Source of the DNA: Calditerrivibrio sp.
Lineage (GTDB): Bacteria > Chrysiogenota > Deferribacteres > Deferribacterales > Calditerrivibrionaceae
Assembly (NCBI GenBank): GCA_020217115.1
Contig: JAIWOA010000107.1
Location: 1-11,701, forward strand
Direction: 5' to 3'
Length of the DNA stretch: 11,701 nucleotides
Position numbers and translations under genes: made by a program. Positions 1 to 9,700 of the stretch are shown in pieces; position 1 is the stretch's first letter; each line of letters opens with the position of its first letter. The notes below the pieces were generated by a model. It had not been told where the DNA came from. It ran no database searches and saw only the letters and a list, made by a program, of their open reading frames with translations.

Positions 1-824
1 TTCAGGATAATACGAAAAATTGTATAGGTGACGAATATCAAATATCGCAAGTAATAGAAAATTTGATAATCAATGCAAGGCATGCTACATCGGATAAAGG
101 GGATATTTATATAAAGATATGCAATCATGAAGTGCCTCAGAGTTTAGATAAACAGCAAAACGAGCTTCTTAAACCTGGTATTTATGTAAAAATAACGATT
201 GAAGACAACGGTGTCGGTATTCCAGCTGAAAATATCAACAAGATATTTGAGCCTTTTTACACTACAAAATCCAAGGGGAAGGGGATTGGACTTGCAATCT
301 CCCATAATATAATAAAAAAGCATAATGGTGTTATTAGAGTGGAGTCTGAAGCTGGGAAATTCACCAGATTTGATATATACCTGCCAGCTACAGATGATAA
401 GGAGGAGAAGCAGATTGAAAAAAGGTATGAAAAAGAGGGGAGTTTGCTTACAATAGCGTTAATGGATGATGAATTTTTTATCCTCGATTCTTCAAAATTA
501 CTTCTTGAAACACTTGGACATAATGTGTTGACTGCAAGTAGAGGGGAGGAATTAATTGAGATCTACAGAGATTATATAAAAAATGGGAAGGATATAGATA
601 TATTTATACTTGATGTAACGATAGTTGGCGGTATGGGGGGGATTGAAACAATAAAAGAGCTTAAAAAGATCAATCCTGATGTCAAAGCTATCGTTTCCAG
701 TGGCTATTCAGATGATCCCGTTTTCACAAAATATAGGGAGTACGGATTTGCAGCCACATTAAAAAAACCTTACAACATTGCTGAAATGTCAGAAGCGATA
801 AAAGTAGCCTTAGAAAATGGTTAG
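1..824 (+). CDS. Hybrid sensor histidine kinase, C-terminal part (ATPase plus receiver), 5' truncated
   Basis: The reading frame is open to the left edge, so the N-terminal sensor and phospho-acceptor His region lie outside the window. The first visible residues carry the N box (QVIENLIINARHA, about 51-89). They are followed by the G1 box DNGVGIP and the F/G2 region FEPFYTTKSKGKGIGLAIS, typical of HATPase_c. After a charged linker comes a response-regulator receiver domain (about 450-810). It shows the acidic pair in MDDE, the phospho-acceptor Asp in FILDVT (codon 612-614), Ser in VSSGYS and the conserved Lys in LKKPY. No HPt or DNA-binding output domain follows the receiver, so phosphotransfer to a partner elsewhere or self-regulation is likely. 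The input signal cannot be inferred. The stop TAG (822-824) overlaps the stop of the convergent murB. A TTG at 63 is only an internal codon, not a start. Confidence 0.93.
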   Translation, partial: QDNTKNCIGDEYQISQVIENLIINARHATSDKGDIYIKICNHEVPQSLDKQQNELLKPGIYVKITIEDNGVGIPAENINKIFEPFYTTKSKGKGIGLAISHNIIKKHNGVIRVESEAGKFTRFDIYLPATDDKEEKQIEKRYEKEGSLLTIALMDDEFFILDSSKLLLETLGHNVLTASRGEELIEIYRDYIKNGKDIDIFILDVTIVGGMGGIETIKELKKINPDVKAIVSSGYSDDPVFTKYREYGFAATLKKPYNIAEMSEAIKVALENG

Positions 825-1687
825 AAATCTATAATCTTGACTTCCTCCTCTAACAGCACTCCAAATTTTTCCATTACAGTTTTCTTTATATGATTGATAA
901 GCTCCCGTATATCTCTACCTGTGGCATTGTTGAAATTTACTATAAAGTTTGCATGTTTTTCAGATATTTTTGCCCCCCCAATTGAAAAACCTTTTAAGCC
1001 AGAATCCTCAATCAATTTTCCTGCGTAACCTCCTGAAGGTCTTTTGAATACAGATCCACAGGATGGATACTCTAAGGGTTGTTTATCCCATCTTTTAAAA
1101 AGTATCTCCTCTCTTCGTATCAGTGAGTTTATACCCCCTTTTTTCAATTGAATGGAGACTTCCAATATCTTTTTACCATGCAATCTACTTTGTCTATACC
1201 CAAAGCCAGCTTCACTGTTTTCTATGGTAAATATTTTACCATTTTCCATTAATTTTATATTTTTTACGATATCCTTTATTTCACACTGGAAAGCTCCTGC
1301 ATTCATAAATACAGATCCACCAACGGTTCCCGGAATACCTGAAAGATCTTCCATCCCAGATAGATTATTTTCAAGGGTATATTTTACAAGATCATCAAGG
1401 AGGATACCAGCACCTGCCACTACGGTTTCCCCATCAATAAAGATATATCTATTCAAGTGCTTTAAAGACAAAACACAACCATTAAACCCACGATCATCGA
1501 ATAGAATATTTGTGCCACCCCCCAATAACAGATATTTTAGATTATTTTTAAGAATAAATTCTTCAACTGCTAATAGCTCATATTCATTTCTTGGAGTAGC
1601 AAAATATTTTGCAGGACCACCAACTCTGTAGCTACAATGCTTTGATAGCAGTTCATCTTTTTTCAAAATATCATTTAAATCTTGCAT
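821..1687 (-). CDS. murB: UDP-N-acetylenolpyruvoylglucosamine reductase MurB
   Basis: This cytoplasmic flavoenzyme reduces UDP-GlcNAc-enolpyruvate to UDP-MurNAc with NADPH, the second committed step of peptidoglycan synthesis. The 288-aa protein has the FAD-binding segments YRVGGPAKYF (20-29), LLGGGTNILF (54-63) and SGIPGTVGGSVFMNAGAF (116-133). The substrate/catalytic region includes FGYRQSR (Arg165), YPSCGSVFKRP with the expected proton-donor Ser212, and a C-terminal LLEEEVKIID with the conserved Glu282. Length and the CGSVFK form fit the short type II MurB of Gram-positive and many other bacteria better than the longer E. coli type; that subtype call is inference. The ATG at 1687 lies inside the 3' end of the upstream phosphorylase gene (17-nt overlap), with only a weak, distant GGGGA as ribosome binding site, so translation is probably coupled. 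It is the last gene of the long - strand run and its stop meets the kinase stop head-on. Confidence 0.97.
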   Translation of the reverse strand: MQDLNDILKKDELLSKHCSYRVGGPAKYFATPRNEYELLAVEEFILKNNLKYLLLGGGTNILFDDRGFNGCVLSLKHLNRYIFIDGETVVAGAGILLDDLVKYTLENNLSGMEDLSGIPGTVGGSVFMNAGAFQCEIKDIVKNIKLMENGKIFTIENSEAGFGYRQSRLHGKKILEVSIQLKKGGINSLIRREEILFKRWDKQPLEYPSCGSVFKRPSGGYAGKLIEDSGLKGFSIGGAKISEKHANFIVNFNNATGRDIRELINHIKKTVMEKFGVLLEEEVKIIDF

Positions 1688-2456
1688 ATTTTATCGATTC
1701 CCCACATTTACAATTTTTATCTTTCTCTTTTATAGTTGAAAGGGATTTTATGATCTTTAATATGTTCCCCTCAGATGATTTTACAGCAGAAACAACCTCT
1801 TCCGTAGTAAGAAGATTCTTTGTAGTACCAGCGGCAAAGTTGCTAACGACATTAACTGCTGCATAGCATATCCCTGCTTCCCTTGCAAGAGCTGCTTCAG
1901 GGGAAAGTGTCATCCCCACTACATCAAAACCCATCCTATCAAACATCTTTATCTCTGCTGCAGATTCAAGTCTTGGTCCATTGGTACAAACATATACACC
2001 CCTTGAATAGAAGCTGATATCCATATTACCCATAATTTTTATCAGCTCATTCCTCACAGATATACAAAATGGCTCAGTAAAATCTATGTGAAAAACATCT
2101 CCAACCTCTGAAAATGATGTCTCTCTTCCATTTGTAAAGTCAACAAGATCGTCAGGGATGAGAAAATCTCCCGGTTTGAGTGTTTTGTTTATGCCACCCA
2201 CAGCAGCAAAGGCAACTATAAAATCGACCCCTATCATTCTAAAACCCTCAATATTGGCTCTATAATTTATCAGATGTGGAGGGAATTGATGATTTTTACC
2301 ATGTCTTGAAAGGAAAAAAAAGCTGTTCCCTTCTGTTTCAAACTCTTTGTAGCTGTCTGAGGGTAATCCATATTTTGTATCAAATTTTATTTCAGATATA
2401 AATTTAAACCCATCTATTTTTCCCAGACCTGTGCCACCTATAATTCCTATTTTCAT
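1671..2456 (-). CDS. mtnP: MTAP-family purine nucleoside phosphorylase, MTIP-like
   Basis: A 261-aa trimeric-type nucleoside phosphorylase. Visible motifs: phosphate-binding GIIGGTGL (4-11), the signature LSRHGKNHQFPPHLINYRAN (49-68), VGGI (87-90), TNGPRLESAAEI (158-169) and VGMTLSPEAALAREAG (180-195). Family members cleave 5'-methylthioadenosine or -inosine with phosphate, recycling the by-product of polyamine or SAM metabolism. Where adenine-specific MTAPs have a TDYD-type motif, this protein reads SNFA (205-208), with Asn206 replacing the base-reading Asp. That resembles 6-oxopurine-specific enzymes such as Pseudomonas methylthioinosine phosphorylase. The C-terminus carries CKC (249-251), like the CxC motif of thermostable archaeal homologues. 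The start was set at ATG 2456, not the longer frame from 2522, because GAGGTG (2462-2467) sits 5 nt upstream and the protein then begins at beta-strand 1. Family assignment is firm; exact substrate is inferred. Confidence 0.9.
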   Translation of the reverse strand: MKIGIIGGTGLGKIDGFKFISEIKFDTKYGLPSDSYKEFETEGNSFFFLSRHGKNHQFPPHLINYRANIEGFRMIGVDFIVAFAAVGGINKTLKPGDFLIPDDLVDFTNGRETSFSEVGDVFHIDFTEPFCISVRNELIKIMGNMDISFYSRGVYVCTNGPRLESAAEIKMFDRMGFDVVGMTLSPEAALAREAGICYAAVNVVSNFAAGTTKNLLTTEEVVSAVKSSEGNILKIIKSLSTIKEKDKNCKCGESIKYARFK

Positions 2457-2461
2457 TATTG

Positions 2462-2467
2462 CACCTC
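2462..2467 (-). promoter_or_regulatory. Ribosome binding site deciding the phosphorylase start
   Basis: Read on the - strand this is GAGGTG, 5 nt before ATG 2456. It lies in the 22-nt gap after the TRIC-family gene and supports the 261-aa protein over the longer frame from 2522, which would overlap the preceding gene by 44 nt. Confidence 0.75.
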
Positions 2468-2478
2468 GAATTTCAAAA

Positions 2479-3081
2479 TTATTTTGGTTTGGGTAGATTC
2501 CAGTTTTTAAAAATTGCAACAACTCTCAATAAGAAAACTACTGAAATGGAAAGAAAGATGTTAATAAAACCTAATACAGCAGTGTTACTCAAGAGATAAA
2601 ATATTATTCCACCAATAAGGGAAGCTGAGGCATAAACCTCTTTTTTCAATACGAGAGGTATTTCCCCCTGTAAAATATCCCTTATCATCCCTCCAAAAGT
2701 TCCTGTCATAACCCCCATAAAGATTGAGCCGATAAATCCTATCTGATAATCCAGACCTACCTTTACACCTATTACGGTAAAAACCCCAAGACCCATAGCA
2801 TCCATAATTAGAAGAGTTTTCATCCCCTTTTCAACTTTTCTATAAAAAAAGAAGACAAACAGTGCTGACAAAAGGGAGATCCCTATATAATTGTAATCTA
2901 TAAATATAAATGGAGGGATCCTACCCACCAGAATATCTCTTATTGTTCCACCACCTACTGCAGTTACAAGGCTCAGTACAGAAATGCCATATAAATCCAT
3001 ATCTTTTCTGACACCTGCTAAAGCGCCACTTATTGCAAAAGCTGCTGTTCCAACAAGATCAAGTATATATAAAACAGACAT
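2479..3081 (-). CDS. TRIC / UPF0126 family seven-helix membrane protein
   Basis: A 200-aa, strongly hydrophobic inner-membrane protein made of two homologous halves. Each half has an acidic-glycine opening (DLVGTAAFAISGALAG at 8-23; DAMGLGVFTVIG at 94-105) and a glycine-rich hairpin ending in RD: GGGTIRDILVGRIPP (43-57) and FGGMIRDILQGEIP (129-142). A last helix near 170-191 brings the total to about seven. This is the pattern of bacterial UPF0126 proteins (E. coli YicG/YadS type), which structural work groups with trimeric intracellular cation channels. Ion conduction in this organism is therefore a family-level expectation, and a glycine transporter role has also been suggested for relatives. 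The ATG at 3081 has a GGGG ribosome-binding-like stretch 8 to 11 nt upstream. It lies 21 nt after lolD and 22 nt before the phosphorylase gene. Nothing in it ties it functionally to either neighbour. Confidence 0.88.
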   Translation of the reverse strand: MSVLYILDLVGTAAFAISGALAGVRKDMDLYGISVLSLVTAVGGGTIRDILVGRIPPFIFIDYNYIGISLLSALFVFFFYRKVEKGMKTLLIMDAMGLGVFTVIGVKVGLDYQIGFIGSIFMGVMTGTFGGMIRDILQGEIPLVLKKEVYASASLIGGIIFYLLSNTAVLGFINIFLSISVVFLLRVVAIFKNWNLPKPK

Positions 3082-3102
3082 CTGTTTTACCCCAAAACTA
3101 TT

Positions 3103-3756
3103 TTAATGTTTTTCTAAAACTATTCTTTTATCAAATTTTGAAGTCAACTTCTCATCGTGGGTAACCATAATAATTGTTACACCTTCAGATTTTAGCCTAT
3201 CGAAGATATTCATTATTTCATAACTGTTGTTCAAATCTAAATTACCTGTAGGTTCATCTGCAAGTAGTAATCTGGGTTCATTCATCAATGCCCTTGCAAT
3301 TGCAACTCTTTGCTGCTCACCCCCTGACAATTCGTTTGGATGGTGATGATACCTATCACCAAGTCCAACCTTATCCAGAAGAAATTCTGCATGTTTGAGA
3401 GCTTTAGGCATTGACATTCCAGAAATCATAGCAGGCATTGCAACATTTTCAATAGCATTAAAATCGTTTAGCAGATAGTGAAACTGAAAAACAAACCCCA
3501 CTTTGTTATTTCTATATTTATCTATAGGGTAGCCAGCTTTAAAAATATCCTCACCTTCAAACAGAACAGATCCTGAATCTGGCCTATCTAATCCCCCTAT
3601 GATATGCATTAGAGTAGATTTACCTGAACCTGATGGACCAACTATGGCAACCGATTCACCTCCCTCTAAAGTCATAGAGAAACCGTTGAGGACATTTATT
3701 ATGTTGCTACTTTTTTTGTATGTTTTAATAATATTTGATACTTCCAGAAAAGACAT
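3103..3756 (-). CDS. lolD: Lipoprotein-releasing ABC transporter ATPase LolD
   Basis: A 217-aa ABC ATPase energising extraction of outer-membrane lipoproteins from the inner membrane for hand-over to LolA. It has Walker [10 protein letters not shown] (40-48), Q-loop FVFQFHYLL (Gln91), signature [15 protein letters not shown] (143-157), Walker [13 protein letters not shown] (163-174) and switch His200 in MVTHD. The FQFHYLL...F.AIENVAMP segment after the Q-loop is characteristic of LolD as opposed to MacB or FtsE. Its ATG shares one base with the lolC/E stop (TGATG), a classic coupled junction, so the two are co-translated subunits of one transporter. Related MacB-type exporters remain a formal alternative, but pairing with a LolC/E-type permease rather than a MacB fusion argues for Lol. 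Confidence 0.94.
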   Translation of the reverse strand: MSFLEVSNIIKTYKKSSNIINVLNGFSMTLEGGESVAIVGPSGSGKSTLMHIIGGLDRPDSGSVLFEGEDIFKAGYPIDKYRNNKVGFVFQFHYLLNDFNAIENVAMPAMISGMSMPKALKHAEFLLDKVGLGDRYHHHPNELSGGEQQRVAIARALMNEPRLLLADEPTGNLDLNNSYEIMNIFDRLKSEGVTIIMVTHDEKLTSKFDKRIVLEKH

Positions 3757-4985
3757 CAGTCATTCCTCAATGCTGCAATGGGATCCATCCTTGCCCCCTG
3801 TTTTGCAGGGTAAAGTGCAGAAAGATAGGTGATAATGATTGCTGCAGCGGTAACAATTAAAAATACTTCAGGCACTATTTCAACTGGAATTCTGTCCATA
3901 AAATATATGTCCTTTGGTAAAGATATTATTTTATATTTTTTTATCACTACACATATTACGTAAGCAAGAATATCTCCTATTAATGTACCTGCTAAACCTA
4001 TTATCATACCTTGCTTTATAAATATCCTCTGAATTATTTTTTCAGATGCCCCCATGGCTCTGAGTATAGCAATATCTCTCTTTTTATCCTTTACTGTCAT
4101 TGTTATTAGGCTTACTATATTAAATGATGCCACTATGACTATAAGTGTCAAAACTATAAACATTGCAGACTTTTCAAGCTCAAGGGCAGAGAATAGGTTT
4201 TTATTCATACTAAGCCAGTCCCTTGCCCAGAAGGGAAAATCAAGCTTGTCTGCAATAGTTTTTGCTATTTTTGGTGCATTGTCAATATCATCAACCTTTA
4301 TGCTAAAGGCAGATACTACATCCCCATAGTCAAAAAACTGCTGTGCGGCTTTTATATCGATAAATGCAAGGCCACTATTATAATCAAACATTCCTGAGTC
4401 AAATATCCCCACCACGTTAAACTTCTGCATTTTTGGAGTAAAACCAAAGGGACCTTTCTTACCAAAGGGTGCAACCATGACAACCTCATCGTAGAGCCTA
4501 ACACCCAATGTGAGTGCAAGATCTTTCCCCAAAACTATCCCACTTTTATTGTCATAATAATGTTTTATATGCTCAAAGTTTCCAGTCGTAATAAACTGCT
4601 TTATATTTATAGCTTCAGATTCTTTCTCAGGTATGACACCCCTCAGCATAACTCCACTCACATTGTTTGGTCCAGTCAAAAGAACCTGACTAAAAATAAA
4701 AGGGGAAACCGCCTTAACCCCTTTTACAGATCTTATTTTTTCCTCTGCCTCTCTCCAATTATCAATGTTGCTTACATCCACTCTGTTTACTATGATATGG
4801 GAATTTGCCCCCAATATCTTCTCTTTTAAATTGTTTTCAAAACCTGTGAAAACATTTGTAACTACTATTAAGGTGGCAACTCCAAGAATAATACCGATGA
4901 CTGCAATCGCTGAAATAAAGGATATTGCTCTTGTCTCTTTTTTAGATTTGATATATCTAAGTGCAATAAAGTTTTCAATTTTCAT
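3756..4985 (-). CDS. lolC: Lipoprotein-releasing system permease, LolC/LolE family
   Basis: A 409-aa inner-membrane subunit with the LolC/E topology. TM1 is about 22-46, followed by a large periplasmic MacB-like domain (about 47-270). Then come TM2 (273-297), TM3 (323-348) and TM4 (371-393), the last three forming the FtsX domain. Family marks are the N-terminal ENFIALRYIKSKK, the cytoplasmic KDKKRDIAILRAMGAS (299-314) and the C-terminal YPAKQGARMDPIAALR (392-407). The stretch APFGKKGPFGFTPKMQKF (172-189) corresponds to the periplasmic Hook that in LolC recruits LolA; that match is by pattern only. Only one permease gene accompanies lolD, so the transporter may be a homodimeric LolF-like form, or a lolE may sit elsewhere. 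Start ATG 4985 is 6 nt after the guaA stop. Confidence 0.92.
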   Translation of the reverse strand: MKIENFIALRYIKSKKETRAISFISAIAVIGIILGVATLIVVTNVFTGFENNLKEKILGANSHIIVNRVDVSNIDNWREAEEKIRSVKGVKAVSPFIFSQVLLTGPNNVSGVMLRGVIPEKESEAINIKQFITTGNFEHIKHYYDNKSGIVLGKDLALTLGVRLYDEVVMVAPFGKKGPFGFTPKMQKFNVVGIFDSGMFDYNSGLAFIDIKAAQQFFDYGDVVSAFSIKVDDIDNAPKIAKTIADKLDFPFWARDWLSMNKNLFSALELEKSAMFIVLTLIVIVASFNIVSLITMTVKDKKRDIAILRAMGASEKIIQRIFIKQGMIIGLAGTLIGDILAYVICVVIKKYKIISLPKDIYFMDRIPVEIVPEVFLIVTAAAIIITYLSALYPAKQGARMDPIAALRND

Positions 4986-4991
4986 TAAATA

Positions 4992-6545
4992 TTATTCCCA
5001 TTCTATAGTTGCAGGAGGTTTAGAGCTTATATCGTAAACAACCCTATTTATCCCCTTAACTTCATTTATTATTCTATTGGAGATTTTTGCGAGAATATCA
5101 TAGGGTATTTTTGCCCAATCTGCAGTCATCCCATCAACACTGGTGACAGCTCTGAAAGCCAGCACATTTTCATAGGTTCTTTCATCTCCCATAACACCTA
5201 CAGATTTTACTGGCAAAAGTACGGAAAATGCCTGCCATATTTCACGGTATAAACCAGCATTTTTTATCTCTTCTATCGCTATGTAGTCAGCAAGCCTCAA
5301 AATATCAAGTCTTTCCTTTGTAACCTCCCCCAATACTCTTATTGCGAGTCCCGGTCCGGGGAATGGGTGTCTGTAAACTATCTCTTCGGATAGTCCAAGC
5401 TCTATACCTACTTTTCTGACTTCATCCTTAAAGAGTTCCCTAAGTGGTTCAATTAACTTAAATTTCATATCTTCAGGTAACCCACCCACATTATGGTGTG
5501 TTTTTATGGTAGCTGACGGCCCTTTAAAGGAAACAGATTCTATAACATCGGGGTAAAGTGTTCCCTGAACAAGAAACTCAAAATCACCTATCTTCTTTGC
5601 TTCCTCCTCAAAAATCCTTATAAAAAGATTCCCAATAATCTTCCTCTTTTTTTCAGGTTCTTCGACACCCCTCAATGCTTCTAAAAATCTCTCCTCTGCA
5701 TCGACATAGACAAGATTTATCTTAAAATTTTCTCTAAAAGTTTTTTGAACCTGTTCGGCTTCCTTGTACCTTAATAGTCCATTGTTGACAAATACAGATG
5801 TTAAGTTATCACCTATAGCTTCATGTACCAAAACAGCTGCCACAGAGGAATCAACACCTCCACTCAGGGCACACAGTACCTTTTTACCCTTTGTGAGATC
5901 CCTTATCTTCTCAATCTCAGAATGTATAAAGTTTCCCGGTGTCCATATCTGTTTGCAATTACAGATATCTACAACAAAGTTTTTGATTATTTTATCCCCC
6001 TGATCTGTATGGGCAACCTCAGGATGAAATTGTATAGAATATATAGGTTTTTCTCTATGCTTCATTGCAGCAATAGGTGCATTATCTGTGAATCCTATAG
6101 TCTCAAACATTTCTGGCATATTTTCAAGTCTATCTCCATGGCTCATCCATACATTCAACTTTCCATTGTTAAGTGTTAAATTAGCAAAGAATGAATCACC
6201 ACCCTTTATTGTAAGCTCACTTCTTCCATATTCCCTTGACTGGGCAGGAGCAACAACTCCACCAAAATGCTGGCATATCAATTGCATACCATAGCATATT
6301 CCGAGTATGGGGAGATCCATCTCAAAAACCCTCTCATCACACCTTGGAGAACCCTCATCATAGACACTTGAAGGCCCACCAGACAATATTATACCCTTTG
6401 GAGCAAAATCAACTACTTTGTCAAAGCTTGCATTACATGGAAAAATTTCACAGTAAACCCTTTGTTCCCTTATCCTTCTTGCTATTAGCTGTGTATACTG
6501 TGATCCAAAATCGAGTATTAATATCTTTTCAGAATGTATATCCAT
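4992..6545 (-). CDS. guaA: GMP synthase (glutamine-hydrolysing)
   Basis: A 517-aa single-chain enzyme amidating XMP to GMP with ATP and glutamine in the cytoplasm. The N-terminal class I glutaminase has [17 protein letters not shown] (11-27), nucleophile Cys84 in GICYGMQL, and His174/Glu176 in FHPEVAHT completing the triad. The ATP-pyrophosphatase domain starts near 222 with the P-loop LSGGVDSS (227-234). The C-terminal dimerisation domain ends in KPPATIEWE, the expected terminus of this family. Length is normal. It sits 9 nt downstream of guaB, whose stop codon overlaps the guaA ribosome binding site AAGGTG (6551-6556), so the two consecutive steps IMP to XMP to GMP are tightly coupled. Downstream lolC/E begins 6 nt after its stop. 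Confidence 0.98.
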   Translation of the reverse strand: MDIHSEKILILDFGSQYTQLIARRIREQRVYCEIFPCNASFDKVVDFAPKGIILSGGPSSVYDEGSPRCDERVFEMDLPILGICYGMQLICQHFGGVVAPAQSREYGRSELTIKGGDSFFANLTLNNGKLNVWMSHGDRLENMPEMFETIGFTDNAPIAAMKHREKPIYSIQFHPEVAHTDQGDKIIKNFVVDICNCKQIWTPGNFIHSEIEKIRDLTKGKKVLCALSGGVDSSVAAVLVHEAIGDNLTSVFVNNGLLRYKEAEQVQKTFRENFKINLVYVDAEERFLEALRGVEEPEKKRKIIGNLFIRIFEEEAKKIGDFEFLVQGTLYPDVIESVSFKGPSATIKTHHNVGGLPEDMKFKLIEPLRELFKDEVRKVGIELGLSEEIVYRHPFPGPGLAIRVLGEVTKERLDILRLADYIAIEEIKNAGLYREIWQAFSVLLPVKSVGVMGDERTYENVLAFRAVTSVDGMTADWAKIPYDILAKISNRIINEVKGINRVVYDISSKPPATIEWE

Positions 6546-6554
6546 TTTATCACC

Positions 6555-8054
<1,500 letters not shown>

Positions 8055-8870
8055 CTAATATCCCCAATCTCTACTATACATAAAATCTTTATCTATGGTT
8101 CGATGGCTTATCTTTGCTATTACAGGTAATCTTCTTTTAAATTGATTTCTTCTGACCATTTCAGAAATTTTTGATATAAAATCACCGCTAAATCCGATAC
8201 CAATAAGCTCATCTCGGGATCGCCTTTCATCAACCATAAAGTACAGGAGTCTATCAACATCTCTGTAGCTGAAACCAAGCTCATTTTCATCTGTTTGACC
8301 TTCCCAGAGATCTGCAGTTGGTTTTTTTTCAATCAATCTATCTGGTATCCCAAGATAGCTGGAGAGCTCCCACACCTGTGTTTTATAAAGATCTCCTATT
8401 GGGTTTATTGCAGATGCAAGATCTCCATACCACGTTCCATACCCAAGTAAAAGTTCTGTTTTGTTGCTTGTTCCAAGAACTATCCCTTGATGTTTAGAAG
8501 AGACATCAAAAAGAGTGACCATCCTCATCCTTGCCATTACATTTCCCATACGAAGTTTTGAGTCAACTTTAACTGTATTAAAAAATGCCTCTGCATAGGG
8601 TGTAATATCTATAAGCTGAAGATTTATTCCAAAAGTTTTTGATAGAAGTTCTGCATCTTCCACACTCTCCTTGCTGCTTGATTTATATGGCAATGTGTAG
8701 GCAAAAAGTCTTTCTCTCCCAACTGCTTTAAGGGCCAATACTGCAACAAGTGCTGAGTCAATCCCCCCACTCAAACCTATTACGAGGTTTTTTAGACCTA
8801 CCTTTTCTGTCTCTTCTCTGATGAAATTGATCAATATATCTGTAACAAGTTTATAGTTAAGATTCATCAT
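8055..8870 (-). CDS. nadE: NAD synthetase, stand-alone synthetase domain
   Basis: A 271-aa N-type ATP-pyrophosphatase that adenylates deamido-NAD+ and amidates it to NAD+. It has the P-loop [10 protein letters not shown] (32-41), the helix [10 protein letters not shown] (112-121), and [18 protein letters not shown] (133-150), the deamido-NAD and ammonia site. [19 protein letters not shown] (184-202) is the conserved lid loop of NadE. Length matches ammonia-dependent NadE (about 275 aa), with no fused amidase. However, the gene immediately upstream encodes a nitrilase-type amidohydrolase overlapping it by 4 nt (ATGA), so a separate glutaminase subunit could supply ammonia. Two ATGs lie in tandem (8870 and 8867), both overlapping the upstream stop; the first is used here and the choice changes one residue only. 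guaB, an NAD+ user, follows 36 nt later. Confidence 0.95.
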   Translation of the reverse strand: MMNLNYKLVTDILINFIREETEKVGLKNLVIGLSGGIDSALVAVLALKAVGRERLFAYTLPYKSSSKESVEDAELLSKTFGINLQLIDITPYAEAFFNTVKVDSKLRMGNVMARMRMVTLFDVSSKHQGIVLGTSNKTELLLGYGTWYGDLASAINPIGDLYKTQVWELSSYLGIPDRLIEKKPTADLWEGQTDENELGFSYRDVDRLLYFMVDERRSRDELIGIGFSGDFISKISEMVRRNQFKRRLPVIAKISHRTIDKDFMYSRDWGY

Positions 8871-9700
8871 AATAATCCAACCCTTTGTAGATAGTTTTTT
8901 ACAACAGATAAGTCTTCATCTCTGTAAAAAGGGGAGTTTATTCTACTTCTTCTTATAACAGATTCTTCAATTACAGCTATAGTATTCGATTCATTTATTA
9001 AGTCACACCTTGCAACTATCTCTCCAAGGGAATTTATACAGATAGATCCACCCCAAAAAGTAATGCCATCTTCTACTCCAACCCTATTCACAAATACTGT
9101 ATTGACAGTCATATTTGTTGCAATAAATTTTATAGAATTGTACCATAATTCCTGGGAATAAAAGTTATCTTTATTTATACCTCTTGCCGGGCTGTTTGAT
9201 ATTATGATAATATTTTTTACCCCTTGTAGTGAATAGACATAAAGAGAGCTTAAATGCAAAGCATCCTCACATATCAGTATTCCACTTTTTTGACCCAGAA
9301 TATCAAATGACACAAACTCAGAACCTGAAGCAAGATATCTTGACTCTTCAAACATAGTGTAGTTTGGTAAATAAACCTTCTTGTGGATATGTTTCAAAAG
9401 ACCATTTTCAAAATATGCCGCTGCATTGAAAAAATTGTGGTTTTCATCTTCCAGAACAAATCCGATTATTATAGCTATACTCTCTGAATAATTTTCAAAA
9501 ATCTTTATAAAGGGTGAATTTAGCCTAATAGATACTTCAGATACAAGGTCTCTAAGATAGTAACCTGTCAAAGAGAGTTCTGGAAAAACTATAAGATCGC
9601 ATTTTTCTGATATTGCTTTATTTATCTCTGCTTCGTGAAGTTCAAGGTTTTTCTCAACATTGCCAAGATACGGTTTTATTTGTGACATATAAATATTCAC
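8867..9700 (-). CDS. Nitrilase-superfamily amidohydrolase, probable glutaminase partner of NadE
   Basis: A 277-aa carbon-nitrogen hydrolase with the full Glu-Lys-Cys triad: Glu41 in FPELSLTGY, Lys108 in HKKVYLPNY, and Cys144 in ILICEDAL. The ICED form of the Cys motif and the KxxLPNYxxFEESRYLxxG stretch (108-126) resemble the glutaminase half of fused glutamine-dependent NAD synthetases more than generic nitrilases, omega-amidases or carbamoylputrescine amidases. The C-terminal SPFYRDED (256-263) also fits that family. Start is GTG 9700: it preserves the first beta-strand, has AAGGGG 6 nt upstream (9707-9712) and overlaps the moaC stop (GTGA). The internal ATG at 9688 would remove the strand. 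Its stop overlaps the nadE start (ATGA). Family and active site are seen directly; the role of feeding ammonia to NadE is inferred from motif and coupling. Confidence 0.85.
   Translation of the reverse strand: MNIYMSQIKPYLGNVEKNLELHEAEINKAISEKCDLIVFPELSLTGYYLRDLVSEVSIRLNSPFIKIFENYSESIAIIIGFVLEDENHNFFNAAAYFENGLLKHIHKKVYLPNYTMFEESRYLASGSEFVSFDILGQKSGILICEDALHLSSLYVYSLQGVKNIIIISNSPARGINKDNFYSQELWYNSIKFIATNMTVNTVFVNRVGVEDGITFWGGSICINSLGEIVARCDLINESNTIAVIEESVIRRSRINSPFYRDEDLSVVKNYLQRVGLL

Noticed and set aside
402..429. GGAGGAG followed by ATG at 427, suggesting an internal start for a separate receiver protein
   Set aside because: The ATG is out of frame with the receiver and reaches a stop within ten codons; GGAGGAG is explained by Lys-Glu-Glu codons in the linker.
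1152..1866. + strand open frames of 159 and 85 aa across murB and the phosphorylase gene
   Set aside because: Both lie opposite strongly conserved coding sequence and show only low-complexity, serine/proline-rich translation expected of a reverse frame.
2457..2522. Longer phosphorylase frame starting at 2522
   Set aside because: It would overlap the preceding gene, adds 22 residues ahead of the conserved beta-strand 1, and ignores the good ribosome binding site before ATG 2456.
8120..8332. 70-aa - strand frame inside nadE
   Set aside because: It is an alternative frame within the conserved C-terminal half of nadE with no independent start signal or family resemblance.
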